Shown one piece after another: positions 1 to 12,275 of a stretch of DNA of 64,000 nucleotides. Under the pieces are notes generated by a model that made no database searches, was not told the DNA's origin, and saw only the letters and a program-made list of their open reading frames with translations. Position 1 is the stretch's first letter. Every line of letters begins with the position of its first letter. A program made the translations under genes and the position numbers. This DNA comes from Datisca glomerata (lineage: Eukaryota > Streptophyta > Magnoliopsida > Cucurbitales > Datiscaceae), in NCBI GenBank assembly GCA_003255025.1, contig QANY01000052.1, positions 248,001 to 312,000 of the forward strand, read 5' to 3'.

Positions 1-1963
1 TTTGAATAAGATACAAAAGAAAGGATAAGACCCCATATGAGTTACGGAAAGATAGAAAACCTTCATATAAATACTTACGGATGTGGGGATGATTCGCTAA
101 AGTGATGATACCTACACCCAAAAAGGTAAAGATAGGACCAAAAACTATCGATTGCATTTTCATTGATTATGAAAATAATAGTAGTGGTATTGGTTCCTTC
201 TATACGAATCTAGCAATCATAAGATTCACAAGAACACGATAATGGAGTTTAGGAATGCGTCATTCTTTGCACATGTATTTTCTTACAGGTCTAAGGAAGA
301 GTCAAGCCTTTCAAAAAGAAAACTTAAGACTATTGATGAAGAAGATAGTCAGGACTAAGATGAAGAAGTCGAGATAGAACCTAGAAGGAGTAAAAGAGCT
401 AGGACAAAAAAGTCTTTTGGTCCTAATTTTTTAACCTATATGATTGAAAGTGAACCAAGAACTTTTAATGAACTTGTAAACTTCAATGAATGTCCTTCTT
501 GCAAAAGGCCATTAAGAGTGAAATTGAGTCCATTTTGTAAAATCATATTTTGGAACTGATAGATCTTCCATCCGGTTGTAAACCTTTGGGTTCCAAATGT
601 ATTTTTAAACGAAAAATGAAAGTTGATAGATCAATCGATAAATACAATGCTAGACTTTTAATTAAAGCCTACAGACAGAGGGAATATCTTGATTATTTTT
701 ATACATATTCTCCAGTGTCGAGAATAAACTCCATTAGGATGATACTTGAAATTGCAGCTTTGTGAAATCATGAAGTACATCAAATGGATGTGAAAACATT
801 CTTTTTAAATGGAGATTTAGAGAAATAAATCTACGTGGAATAACCAGAAGGATTTTTTGCTTCTGGGCAAGGAAAGAAAGTCAGTAAATTGCTCAAAACA
901 TTGTCTGGTTTGAAACAAGCACAAAAATAATGGTATGAGAAATTTGACAATCACATGATGTCAATTGGATTCAAGATCAATGAATGATAAATGTATATAT
1001 GTTAAAAATACAAAAAATGGACATGTCGTCGTGTGCTTGTATGTTGATGACATGCTTATCTTTGGAAGTAATGATAAGATGATCAAATCTATGAAAGACA
1101 TGTGAAAATCTAGTTTTGATATGAATGATATGTGACTTACTGATATTATATTGAGAATAAAAAAAAGAACATCAGATGGACTTATTTTAAGTCAGTCTCA
1201 TTATGTAGATTCTATTCTTGGAAAATTTAGTGAAGACGACACTAATGAATCAAAAATACCAATGGATACAAATGTACATTGGTCCAAGAATAAATGTGAG
1301 AGTATCTAGAGTGATAGGTAGTCTGATGTACTTGATGAGCAGTATAAGACCCGATATAGCCTATACAATAAGTAAACTAAATTCACGAGTAATCTTGGAG
1401 CTGAACATTGAAAAGTCATTGTAAGAATATTGAGGTACTTACGATATACTCGGAGTTATGGACTACACTATTCAATATATCAAGCGGTCCTAGAAGGATA
1501 TACTGATGCAAATTAGATATTTGATAAAAAAGATACAAAGTCTACTAGTGGGTATGTTTTCACACTAGAAGGTGTTGCCGTAGCTTGAAAATCCTCAAAA
1601 CAGACTGTTATAACTAGATCCACTATGGAATCTGAGTTTATAGCTTTAGACAAATGCGAGGAGGAGGCTGAGTGGCTACACCACTTCCTAGAAGATATTC
1701 CTAGATGGACAAAGCTTGTGCCACCAATCTGCATACACTGTGATAGTTAAAGTGCTATTAGAAGGGCACAAACTAATATGTATAATGGTAAGTCTAGACA
1801 CATTCATCATAGAAATAATACCATTAAACAACTATTCTTCAGAGGGCTTATCACTCTTGACTATGTGAAGTCAAAGGATAACATTGTGGATTCGTTAACT
1901 AAAGGGTTAAATAGAGAGTTAGTTGAAAATGCATCGATGAGAATGGGACTAAGACTCATGTAA
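1..1963 (+). pseudogene. Copia retrotransposon polyprotein, 3' half (integrase end, RT, RNase H), broken
   Basis: Degenerate pol of a Ty1/Copia element, read in three frames. Positions 40-330 give the integrase C-terminal part (ELRKDRKPSYKYLR, then KVKIGPKTIDCIFIDYENN). About 390-480 is the basic and variable linker. 545-1010 is the start of reverse transcriptase (the segment running from the PSGCKPLG motif to MDVKTFFLNGDLE and GFKQA-like LSGLKQA). 1020-1140 carries the catalytic YVDDMLIFGS motif. 1295-1963 is the RNase H region (RPDIAYT, STSGYVFT, STMESEFIAL, HCDSQSAI with one stop, KDNIVDSLTKGL, MGLRLM end). Stops and frameshifts occur throughout, so it cannot be functional. The C-terminal signature resembles the Tork/TAR group of plant Copia, which is inference. 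The 3' LTR follows at 2551; gag, protease and the 5' LTR lie upstream of the window. Confidence 0.93.
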
Positions 1964-2550
1964 AAATAAGTTGATACAATGGAAACCCAACCTAGTTGAC
2001 TAGAGATCTCAAGTTCTAGGTTCAAAGGGACAACCTAATTGTATAAAATTAGCCGATCACTGTGGGGATTTTTTCTATCCATTGCAATGATGAAAACAGT
2101 GATACCTGTTGAGATCAGGTTAAGCTGAGCTTTTAATGATTCTTATGCGTCAAAAATTGTGAGATTCGAGCGGAGTAATGCGGGTTTACTCTTAAATTAA
2201 GAGATCACCTACGTGAAAGGAGAGTGGGCCCACTTCTATTGGAATTGTAAGAGAACAATTCTTTAGAAACTCTTGTAGAACCAGGAGAATATTCATGGCA
2301 AAAATGAATATAATCATGAGTACTGAACTGTGTCAGGGATGATTCATATGTGTAGTATGTCATCATTTATATAAAAGGTCGAATAGTTCAAAGACATTGT
2401 GTCTACTTGTCATCTAGTAAAGTAAACATATTTGCACAAGAGAAGGTTCAAAGGTTAAAACCTACCTATTTTATGCTGGTTTCGGAACTTAGAGTTCTAT
2501 CACCATGTATGTCGTGTCATTGGTCATCAATTTTCATTCATGTGGAGAAT
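1964..2550 (+). other. 3' non-coding spacer and polypurine tract of the Copia element
   Basis: Non-coding stretch between the RNase H stop and the 3' LTR. It ends with a purine-rich tract (GTGGAGAA, about 2542-2549) directly before the LTR TG, the expected place of the plus-strand primer. I see no gene in it. Confidence 0.6.
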
Positions 2551-3648
2551 TGTTGGAAAATAGATATTTCATACACCATTTTCATAGACCAATTTTGGAT
2601 ATATTTTTAGGTGGGACCCACTACGTAAAAGTGGAAGGTCATCGATTTTTTAGTTTTCCTCCACGAGTACATCAAAATCGACTATTAATTTGTCAATATT
2701 GACTTTGGGATGAATGAAAAATTATCTTCCAAAGTGAGTTAAATGAGAATGATAAAATAAGTGGGAATTGTAGAAATCCCACATTGAAAAGAGAAAAAGG
2801 ATTGGAGTGGTATATATAGAGATGCTTGTATCAAGTGTGGTAAACTTATAAGCATAGGGGCTCTCTCTATATGTGACACCTCTATATGGGCTAATAAGCT
2901 ATCTTCCACTCCATATTTATTTTTCCTTCTCATAGGAAGCTCAAATGTTATAGAATATGAAATATTCTCTATAGTTAAAGGCCCAAAACATTTTTTATTT
3001 TACAAATTAAGAGGGAAAATGTTTTTGGACTTTATTTGGGTTAAATGGCCTTTCATTGGGTTAAATAACATTTATGATACCTCTTCCCCATGAGTAGTAT
3101 AAAAGGATGTCTTCCCCTCCTCATTTTACACGCCAAAGAAGTATTCTACCTTTCTTTTTCTCTCAATTCTTGGTCTCCATATTTTTCAAGTTTTTCTTCA
3201 TGTTTTCTTGGTTCAGTCTCGTTTAGTTTTATTTCTGGTTCCATCGACGATTTGATTTTCTGGTCCAAGTCTTGGTTTGTGTCGTTACTATGGTAGTAGA
3301 ATTCTAACAAGTCAGTTCGACTAAGATGGTGAAGTTGGGGAATCTTCAGCTGCCTTAAATCGTTTTATTTTAGGAAACATGCGATGTTATCAACCTTAGT
3401 ACCACTAGTGAGGTGAGGTAACTCTTTTAAGCAAACTGTACAAATAAGACTCGGTTTGATTTCTGATTATACTATTACTATGTCCATTTTATTTAACATT
3501 GGTATTTACTTTATTTATATTTCATAATTATTGCTTGCATTGTTATTCGTAATAATATTACTTACATGTTGCAACTAATATATTTACAGAATTGTTATAT
3601 TATTGTTATTTCTATTTAATCTTATAATGCAATACACTATTTCCAACA
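2551..3648 (+). repeat. Copia 3' LTR, 1,098 bp
   Basis: Starts TGTTGG and ends CCAACA, a perfect 6-bp terminal inverted repeat and the usual plant Copia LTR border. It follows a polypurine tract and RNase H of the same orientation. Inside is a core promoter (TATAAAAGG at 3098-3106), giving U3 of about 575 bp. Its partner 5' LTR is not in the window, so the borders rest on the termini alone. Confidence 0.8.
3098..3106 (+). promoter_or_regulatory. TATA box of the Copia LTR
   Basis: TATAAAAGG in the middle of the 3' LTR, followed about 25-30 bp later by a pyrimidine-rich start region. A second TATA-like run (TATATATAGA, about 2811) lies upstream. In a 3' LTR such a promoter would read outward towards the foldback and the tRNA. 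Confidence 0.5.
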
Positions 3649-3700
3649 TCACCACCATCATCATCATTAGCACCGCCACCGCCACCATTATCATCAAGGA
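3649..3700. repeat. ACC/ATC trinucleotide microsatellite
   Basis: Impure CAC/CAT/CCG triplet run directly abutting the LTR end. The 275 bp up to the foldback that follows contain nothing recognisable. Confidence 0.8.
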
Positions 3701-3973
3701 AAACTCTGAGTATCACTCATTTTTCTTTTTCAAATTTCTGTCCGGGATCATATCAATCGATTAAAATAAAATACAGAATTGCACATAACATTATATTTCC
3801 TATAATTAAGAGACTGTGTGCATATGAAAAAGATATTGAAATGTAGATCTTCATTGTCGAAACATTTGCCACGTTTGCAACGTATGTCTGGAAAAATATA
3901 GTATTAATCTAAGACCCAACCAGATCAAGAAATACGCTTTTTAAAGTACTAGTCATATGCTACGTATGTGGTA

Positions 3974-4398
3974 TAATAATATTTTAATTATTCTTTTTAA
4001 TATGTTGATTATTAATTTTGATTAATTATATAATAATCAATTAAGACACTTTTTAAAAATTATTGTACGTGGTATAATAATATTTTAATATGTATAATAT
4101 TTTTGTGTATAGTTCATTATTATTTTTCGTATATGAAAGTATTAACATGGTGATAAGCTATCAAAATTTGATTGATCGATTTTTTTTTATTTTTTCGTGT
4201 TAAAATACGTGCAGGTAAGAACAAATATAAAATATTTTATTTTACATAAAAGAAGTATGAAACGATTGAGAGATAAAATAAATTAAAGTTAAGAAAATAA
4301 TAAATACAATAATTTTTAAAAAGTGTCTTAATTGATTATTATATAATTAATTAAAATTAATAATTAACATATTAAAAAGAATAATTAAAATATTTTTA
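3974..4398. repeat. 425-bp foldback element with ~94-bp inverted arms
   Basis: The arm at 3974-4067 is almost exactly the reverse complement of 4305-4398, with only a few mismatches over about 94 bp. The loop is about 237 bp. Both arms are very AT-rich and contain AATTAAGACAC or its complement. A short direct repeat (TACGTGGTATAATAATATTT) occurs at about 3963 and again at about 4065, at the inner edge of the left arm. No transposase is present. It could be a MITE or the remains of an inverted duplication; a transcript would fold into a long hairpin. Confidence 0.75.
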
Positions 4399-5147
4399 TT
4401 TAATTTTATTAAGTCAGATGATTGAATATATGTATAAGTATATGCGTCAATCAATCACATTTGAGCGTATCAAATAATAAAATATAACATTAGAATAGTA
4501 AAACACTTAGATAAAATCATCCATAAAATTTTATTAATGAGAGAATTTATTCTTATTTGACTTTTAATGTATTATTATTGAAGTTCTATGTTATCGATAT
4601 GTGTAATTCTTAACCTATAATATATGATCTATATTTATTGAACTCGTTTAGTAATTTTCACAACTCATTATTAGTGTCCCATCAATCTTTTTAAAGTTAA
4701 TCTAGTTATTCAAACTAAAATTTTAAATTTTGATTAGGTTTTTCTAATTTTTTTCTCTAATTGCATAGTAAAAATAATGTAATGTTAATTTAAGATAGCT
4801 TAGTGAGTGTAATTAGTTAATAGTATTATGCATGTTTATGAGAAATAAATATTTAAAATTTATATTTAGTTAATATATTGATTGTCATTTAAGAAAATTT
4901 AAAATTCATGAATGGATAAAATTGTCTAAAAATAATTGTGATTGTCATACTATTTTTAATATATTATAGATTAACACTATGAATCTAGTTTGATAAAAAT
5001 GCGTTTCAATTTCTTGTCACTACCATCTATTTGTATGGCCAATGTGTGTTTTGTGTCGTATATTTTGTTCTTTATCTGAATTTTTTCGTAAACAATTTCT
5101 GAAAAATTCGTGAATATATATAAATAAGTAAAGATGTATCATCAGTA
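4399..5147. other. AT-rich spacer, no gene seen
   Basis: Low-complexity AT-rich DNA with frequent stops on both strands. No motif was recognised before the tRNA gene. Confidence 0.6.
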
Positions 5148-5229
5148 GTCGCTTTGGCCGAGTGGTTAAGGCGTGTGCCTGCTAAGTACATGGGGTTTCC
5201 CCGCGAGAGTTCGAATCTCTCAGGCGACG
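5148..5229 (+). tRNA. tRNA-Ser(GCT)
   Basis: 82-nt type II (long variable arm) cloverleaf. The acceptor GTCGCTT (5148-5154) pairs with AGGCGAC (5222-5228), with discriminator G5229. The D arm is GCC/GGC around GAGTGGTTAA. The anticodon stem TGTGC/GTACA encloses CTGCTAA, with anticodon GCT at 5181-5183. The variable arm is a GGGG/CCCC stem. The T arm is GAGAG-TTCGAAT-CTCTC. It decodes AGC/AGU serine codons. Internal A box (TGGCCGAGTGG) and B box (GAGTTCGAATC) are both intact, there is no intron, and the 3' CCA is not encoded, as expected for a nuclear gene. All stems pair, so it is probably functional. Confidence 0.95.
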
Positions 5230-5237
5230 ACTTATCA

Positions 5238-5242
5238 TTTTT
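5238..5242 (+). terminator. RNA polymerase III T-run terminator
   Basis: First run of five T's after the tRNA, 9 nt past its 3' end; a second T5 follows near 5253. This is the normal Pol III stop. Confidence 0.7.
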
Positions 5243-6274
5243 CATAGGACTCTTTTTCACATTGGACCCAGTTATTGAGAGCTAATGAGAGTTCAACACG
5301 AAAACACCCCCTCCCCAGATTCAACCTCCTCAAGATGTTTGGCTTGTAACAGATGGGTTTACCAAGAAAAAGTCTTGGTCTCGAACAGTCGCATGACACG
5401 TGGACGGCTCATTGACTTACTAAAGGGGCATTTTAAAAACTCACTTAAAAGGCAAATGACTTGAAACCTACTAGAGTTGAAGTCAAACAATGGCATTTCG
5501 CAATTACGAACCGACGTTTAATGCATCAGTCCTCCATTCTATGCCACAACTTGAATCAATTATTTTCGGTTAATAATACTAATTAGTTAATAAAAATATA
5601 AACTAATTACTATCTTTTGAATTGATCATATGATTTATGAGTTATTAATAATTAATATAAATTCTTTCGTGTACTGCTAAGAGTTAATTTTGTTATTTAT
5701 AGCGCATAACATGTCAAATAATCAAACTATGTAATTCAGACTTCTTGGTCTAGTGTTTATTAAAAATAATTTTTTCCAAGAGTTTAAATCCCTACAATAT
5801 TCTTTCTTTTTGTTAAAGAAAGTTACGTTGTCACATATTGTGTAAAAACTGATATTTTTTTGGGGAAACTATATTGATGCAACTCTATCCTTCAGTCTAG
5901 TTGAATTTTTAATCCATCACATTTGAAAAGCAGCACATTAATCTCTCACATTTTGTAAATATATCACCATATGACCTTTAAGCATGCATTAAAACCAATG
6001 TCAAGTGGTTACTCTCTGGTACATATAGTTGCTCAATTGAAAGAATTTTAAGGGTGATCGAGCTCTAAAAGGGATCTCATTGACACTCTCTTTGACAATA
6101 TATGTCTTAAATTCTCTCATTTTGCTCACTTGATATTTTCCCTAAAATGAGAATTTTGTCTGAGTTGACCTTATTTATAATAAGAGGTAAGGGTGTAACT
6201 TTTCAAATGTGAGATACTAAACCGCAACCAAATTGTGAAGGGCATAGCCTTTTATTGTTTTCATTTTTCAGAAA
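5243..6274. other. Spacer without a recognised gene
   Basis: 5270-5560 is somewhat less AT-rich than its surroundings but gives no sustained reading frame or recognisable protein. The rest is AT-rich with no feature I can support. Confidence 0.5.
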
Positions 6275-6525
6275 ATAACAGGAAAAGTCAATTTTCTAAC
6301 TCAAATTGCAAAAATGGCTTGAAAATTTTTTATTTGCAAAAATGGCCTAAAATGGTCGAAGTAGATAATACGATTACCGAAACTATACACATGTAAATTT
6401 ATTATTTACCTTATTTTGGCCATCTTTGCAATAATAAATTTTTCCGGACATTTTTGCAATAATAAAATTTTTCGGACATTTTTACGTTTTGAGTTGAAAA
6501 ATTAGTCATTTTTACAATTCTCCCA
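6275..6525. repeat. Small inverted-repeat element (MITE-like), copy 1
   Basis: The left arm (AGTCAATTTTCTAACTCAAA, then CAAAAATGGC twice) is mirrored at the right by the complement of AATGACTAATTTTTCAACTC followed by CAAAAATGTCC twice. The centre holds paired GTAAAT/ATTTAC. The same architecture and centre recur at 52960-53125, so this is a dispersed family. It has no coding capacity. The inverted ends and internal CAAAAATGGCC repeats suggest a non-autonomous DNA transposon. Confidence 0.6.
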
Positions 6526-7380
6526 TTATTTTTGGTACTCCCATTTTTTTCCTTTCAGAGAATAATGATGCATATTTCACCTTTTTTATCTCTCTGTGTG
6601 CGAACACTTGATTAATATTTTTACATTTTGTATAATATGTAATATTATAATTATATTTTTTTTTCTGACAATACGGTGTGTTAATTAAAATTACAAATAC
6701 ATCCTGACGGGTTGGCTTCTGGAATCCGTCTTCTTGAATTAGAATCATAGATGAACAAACTATAATCTTATTTATATATATATATATATAAAGTTAGGTG
6801 TATACATCTCAATGCTAACTAAGTATCACACCCAACTTCATGTCAAATATCATTTTAGATTAAAGTTCTTGATAATGCATTAAATAATTGAATGTTTTAT
6901 CAAATTGAATGCACGTTAGTAGATTTTAGAAATTAAACAAACATTATTATCAATTAAGTGATTTAATTGCTTATATTAATACTTCCACTAAAGATCATTT
7001 ATTCACTATATAAATGTTGGAGATAATAAAGGAAAGAGAAGTCAAAAGAAATAAATAAAAGAAAAAGTGTGAATGAAAGCGTGTGATGTGAAATTAAGTG
7101 AGATTTAGTCTCATATTGGAAACTCAAAGAAAATATGTTGGGTTTATAAACCTAACTCTCATGCCTTGGGACTAACCTCACATTTTGTGGGGAAGGAAGG
7201 ACCTAGATGGCACATGGTCCTCCCCTCACATGCGCGAGCCGCCGCCGCCATCCATTAATCGTCTCTGTTCCATTTAAGTTGTATTCGTTCTAATTTCATT
7301 GTATTGTTGGTATATGAAAACATCTTATTCCATCACTACACACAACAATAAATATATTAAGAATTAAAGCAATTAGTGTT
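6526..7380. other. Spacer with a (TA)n run
   Basis: Contains a TA dinucleotide run at about 6773-6790. A purine-rich stretch (7020-7110) is followed by an LTR-like sentence (GTCTCATATTGGAAACTC) and a small GC-rich patch at 7225-7250. No gene was identified. Confidence 0.4.
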
Positions 7381-8830
7381 ATTTGATTTAACTTAAATGT
7401 TTTGAAATGTTGAAATATGATTCAATATATATAATATCTAAAATATCATATAAAATTAAAGTAATGAAGAAAAATTATACAACTCAATTTCTTAAATAAT
7501 AATAGTATTAGAAATATTGGTGTCAAATTTGGTTAATTATAATTATAGTATTGTCTTTTTACATTACAACATCTCAATAAATAATATTTTGTTCATAACT
7601 TTTCATATTTCAATTTTAACTCCTTGCATGTTAATTAGTACGTGCAGGCAAATAGTTTTATATTGTACTGCCATTGAAAAGATTACAAATTTATGTTTTT
7701 AAATGTGGGTAAGTGAAAGGATGCAATTATTGAAAATAGTTACAAATATTCTTAATTATTATGAAAAAAAGAAACACTATAAAAAGCCCCTACATAGAAG
7801 AATTGATTCCATCTGTCCATACTTTGCGATCTCCAGGTAACTCATCTTTAAATTCCCCCTTTTTTTTTTAAATCCATCCTTTACGTTTTGAGCTGAAATA
7901 CTTCAATTATTTTGAGTTGGCAAACTGAGAGAATATTTTTTTTTCAAAATGCAAATTGAGAGAATTAGAAGCAAATGAAGAGTAATGGAAATTCCAGAGA
8001 GTAGTTGAATTGATTTTCTAGGCTTTCTATCTCAACAGTTTTTGTTTAGTTTCAAAAAAATTCTCCACAATTTTTTCTCAACTCCGCAGAGAAAAAGAAG
8101 TTAAAATGAATAAAAAAACTCATTTCAAAGAAGGGCAATTTGCAAATTTCTTTTAAAACAAGATGCCTTTGCCTGTTGGTGGGTATGCATGTTAAAAAAA
8201 ATTTAAACTGGGTATTTTAGTTAATGAAATGTTGAAATGCCATTATCTTTAATTGAACTATTGGAAGATGATTCAAAATATACAGTAAGTCTAACAAATC
8301 AAATATAATAAAAGTACGAATTAGAAACATTAATTTTCTAAATAATATTAATGTCACATACGTTAATTATCCTAATTTTTTGTCAAAATTATATTACAAA
8401 TTCTTAGGATAATGGGGGAATATAACTTGAACTCACGGCCTTTAAAATATGAGTGTGAGGACTTAACTAACTGAGTCAACTCAACTTATCAATTATCATA
8501 AATTAAATTAAAGAGAGCTTTCGTTTTAATCATATTTTGTTGGTAACTTATTACATTTCAATTTTAACTCTTACATGTTAATTAATAGGTGGAGGCAAAT
8601 AGTTTTATGTTGTATACTATCAATTAAAATACTACAAATTTATGTTCCTATTAAATTTGGGTTAATGAAAGGATGCAACTATTCTTAATTAGTAAAAATT
8701 ATGTTACTTCAATGCTTAATTATTATGAAAAATATAATATTAAAAAAAAGTATAAAAGGATCCTCGGTAGAAATTTGAGACTCCGTGCTTTGCAAACTCT
8801 TAAGTAACTCATCCTTAAGATTTGAGTTGA
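7381..8830 (+). repeat. Diverged tandem duplication of a promoter-like segment
   Basis: Copy A (about 7381-7860) and copy B (about 8215-8830) align in the same order, with many substitutions and indels. Shared blocks are the GTTCATAACTT / GTTGGTAACTT block, then TTTCAATTTTAACTC, GGCAAATAGTTTTAT, TACAAATTTATG and GAAAGGATGCAA. Each ends with a TATA box (TATAAAAA at 7778; TATAAAAGG at 8751-8759), then an ACTTTGC / GCTTTGC block and AAGTAACTCATC or CAGGTAACTCATC, which resembles a 5' splice site. No downstream coding exon is recognisable in either copy. Confidence 0.6.
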
Positions 8831-8885
8831 AATATTTCAATTAATTTTGATTAGTATTTCAATTAATTTGTTTATTTGATTTCTC

Positions 8886-8932
<47 letters not shown>

Positions 8933-9062
8933 TAAGTATGAACACTCCATATTATGACACATAACCACCCCCAATTCTTGTCATGTTATTATTATTATTA
9001 TATAATTAAATATGAATACTCCATATTATGACACATAACCATCCCCAATTCTTGTCATGTGT
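8886..9062. repeat. (ATT)n microsatellite plus 74-bp tandem duplication
   Basis: Fourteen or more ATT units (8886-8930) are followed by a segment starting ATGAACACTCCATATTATGA (8938) that is repeated 74 bp later (9012) with few changes. A second short ATT run lies between the copies, so slippage at the triplet is the likely origin. Confidence 0.85.
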
Positions 9063-9542
9063 CCTATTAAAATAATGTGAATATAATTAAAACTAACAAA
9101 ATAAATTATTTACTACATGGTCCACGTACTATTCCTCCCAAAAAAAATTGAAAGCCCACTATTTTCACTAAACAAACAGGAAAAGGAAAAATAATTAATC
9201 CGTTTAAACAGTTAAACTCAATTCATTTAGATTATGGTAAGAATGTAATTAGTGGGTATATGATTAATGAGAATTATAGTAGAGGGAATACATAATTATT
9301 ATGTTTGATAATGAATTGAAATCTTATTTAAATTAATGAAAATGCGAGGTTAATGTGTTTGGTTTGGAAATAACGTTTAATGATAAAATGTATAGAATAT
9401 GTAAATTTTACATTTTTAACCTTCAAATATATAATAGCTAATAATAATATCAGATTTAATGAAATAATTAAAATCCATTAGAAATTTGGTTAAAGAACTC
9501 ATTAAATTTGGGTTGAAAAAATCAAGCTTAATAAATAATAAA
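9063..9542. other. AT-rich spacer
   Basis: No reading frame or motif recognised. Contains degraded poly-purine and AT runs up to the MULE edge. Confidence 0.5.
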
Positions 9543-10090
9543 GAAATTACAGTGAATAGACAAGTCTAGAATTAGGAGTTATGAAATAATCTGATTTTTT
9601 TAGGTAAATAACAATATTTGGTGTGTTACATCACCGGTTCATTTACCTTCAGTTCATGTTGACAGATTTATCCTCAATAAGTTGTTACACATAGTTGATT
9701 ATGTGGTTTCACTATAATTAATTAGTACGATAAAAGAAAGATAGTTTACATATTTACGGTAAATTAAATATAAAATTTATATTTATATTTACTGTATTAT
9801 ATTCAAGAACTAATTATAGATTTTAAGTTATGGAAATATCTTTTTCCATAACCAATTGATAATATTTAGGATAAAGACGATTTTCATAATTTTAGCTAAT
9901 TCGGTTTAATTGATTATCTTACATTATTATGAAAAAAATATCATAATTCGACATTAGTCTAACAGATCACACGCAATTAACTTTCTTCGTCATTCATCTT
10001 ATTTTTGAACCTGCAATTCATACATCAATTTTCTAAGATTTGTAGTAAAAAAAACCTATTTGTTTCGCTGATTGAACTTGGTTGACGGAG
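9543..10090 (+). repeat. MULE left terminal region
   Basis: Matches the complement of 59270-59790 over about 500 bp, including the blocks GAGTTATGAAATA, CTTTTTCCATAACCAATTGA, CCTGCAATTCATACATCAAT and TTGAACTTGGTTGACG. The match stops near 10090, which is the left breakpoint of the deletion derivative. The rest up to 10340 is the presumed 5' leader of the transposase. Confidence 0.75.
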
Positions 10091-11137
10091 TTCTATTAAG
10101 AATTTGTGAACTTTTCAAGTTTGCGAATTTGACCGAGTTTAATTGAAGTTTTTCAATCTGCAATTCATTTGTACGTGTTTGATTTCAGAGTAACGGAAGG
10201 TTAATACTCTTTGTTGTTTTGCCATTATAATATTGCTTTAAGATTATTTTTTTATAGTATTTATCGTCTTTTTGAAATTTTTTATGAACGTTTTTTTCAT
10301 AAAATAATTTTGAGGAATTTCAAAAATCCTAATTATTGTAATGTATGATGGAAGATGGGATGAATCAAAATCATATGTGGATTTTCGATCAAAACTTTTT
10401 TTGGTTGATATCAATATGAAATTCATTGAGCTTGAAGGAATTAATTCGGTTTTAGATTTTGTTGATGGGAGAGACTTTGAAATTATTGTCAAATTATAAT
10501 TTGACAATGCTCCATCTACCACTGTTGAAATAAAAAATGATCAGGATGTTGAATAGTACATTTCATTAATTAAGAATAAAAATGGGATTAACTTTCCACT
10601 AATTATTGACAAGAATAGACTCGTTATTGACCAATCCATTGAGTTTCAAAAGTTTTTACTTGGAGGGAGTAGTCAATCAGAATCAATAGAATGCAACCAT
10701 GATCAAGATGATGATGTTTTTGTTGCTCATGTTAATTTAGAAAGTATCCCTACCAATTTTGACATTAAGGAAAAGCCATTGTTTAAAAATATGTATGAGT
10801 TAAAAAAGGCATTGCATATGATTACATTGAAAGATAATTTTGAGTTTAGGGTTGAAAGATCTAATCGTGAAAGAATGAATGTACGTTGTGTCAATGACCA
10901 ATGCAAGTGGTTTATTCGGGCATCGACGTACAAGGTGGCCCGCTTTGGATGGTTCGTGAATATATTAAGGAGCACAACTATTTGTTAGAATTTATTCAAT
11001 GTGATCATCGTCAAGCAACATCATACATTGTTGGTCAATGTATCAAAGTAAATATAGGAATGACATACGGGATCGGACAACACCTAAAGATATCATTGAT
11101 CACATGTGTTGAAGCATGGGGTTACATTAGCTATTAC

Positions 11138-12275
11138 TAGGGGTGAAAAAATTGGTACCGAACTGAATAAAAAATGGTTGATTCAGTCGGTTATATAAGA
11201 TATCTCGGTTCGGTTCAGTTTGATATTTCTGTTGAACCGTAAGTTCGATTCAGTTCAAAAAATCATGTGATTGTGAATCGTACCGAACTGAAGTATAAAT
11301 AAACTAAGAAAATCACACACACACACACATATATTAAACTATTTGTTACCCTAAAAAATAAAACCTTCTCTTCTCTTTGCATCTCTCCCTCTGCGTAATC
11401 CATTTCCATCTCTCTTCCATTCCGTGAAAAAGTTTCCATTCCCTCTAGTGCATCCATCTCCATGGGTGTTCTGAAAAATTTAACTTCAGTATCTCTCCCT
11501 CTCTGAGCTACCTATCACTCAGTCTCTCCATCTATCACTCAATCTAAGCTTCCATTCTTCTCCACTCCATGTTCTCTCGGCAAAACTTACGGATGCCCTA
11601 CAACAAATCTCTTCATCTTCTTCACAAGCTCTTCTTCTTCGCGATCTCTTCGTGAAATCCTTGAGTTCGCCTGTGTTTCCTTAATTTATAGATTTGGTTA
11701 CCTTATTTTTCAGATCTGGTTATTTTCTTGGTTTACATCTGGTTTCTTTATATCAACATTTGGATCTGGTATAGAGGTTTGATTTCTAATTCAATGATAA
11801 ATTTCTTCAATCTGGTTATTTTCTTGGTCGGTGGTTTGTTTAGATCTACGTTTAAATCTTGTTTAGAATCATTCATTGAGTTTAAGCTTCGTTACTTCTT
11901 TGTTTTTTTTCCTTCTTCGTTCCTTCTTGCTTTTGCTCGTTACTAATGTTTTTTTTACTTATTTTCATTTTGCTCCTTCGTTCCTTCTTCCTTTTGCTCG
12001 TTACTGATTTTCGTTTTACAGGTTTTACTCATTATTTTTGTGGTGATTTACTGATTTTTGTTGTTTCTTTTTGTTTGATTGTACTGGATATTTTGCATTT
12101 TGTTTTGCTCATTCTGAACCGTTGAGCTGACCAAACCAAACCATAAATCACGGTTTGGTTCCATTCATAAGAGTTCTACGGTTCGGTTTAGTTCTGTATA
12201 TAGTCGAACCATGAATTTCTGTTCAGTTTAATTTTCCTCTTAAAAACTGACTGAACTGAACCGTGAACACCCCTA
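11138..12275. mobile_element. Non-autonomous hAT element, 1,138 bp, inside the MULE transposase
   Basis: Termini are TAGGGGTG and CACCCCTA, flanked on both sides by the perfect 8-bp duplication GCTATTAC (11130-11137 and 12276-12283). Subterminal regions are full of CGGTTCGGTTCAGTT and its complement GAACTGAACCG, typical of this very common plant hAT family. There is no transposase. The interior (about 11310-12100) has a (CA)n run, a CT-rich stretch with CCATCTCCATGG and a T-rich tail. It resembles a captured promoter or 5' UTR, but this is inference. Removing the element restores the transposase reading context. Confidence 0.93.

Noticed and set aside
5072..5260. Minus-strand frame over the tRNA
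   Set aside because: Overlaps a perfect tRNA-Ser cloverleaf; no homology.
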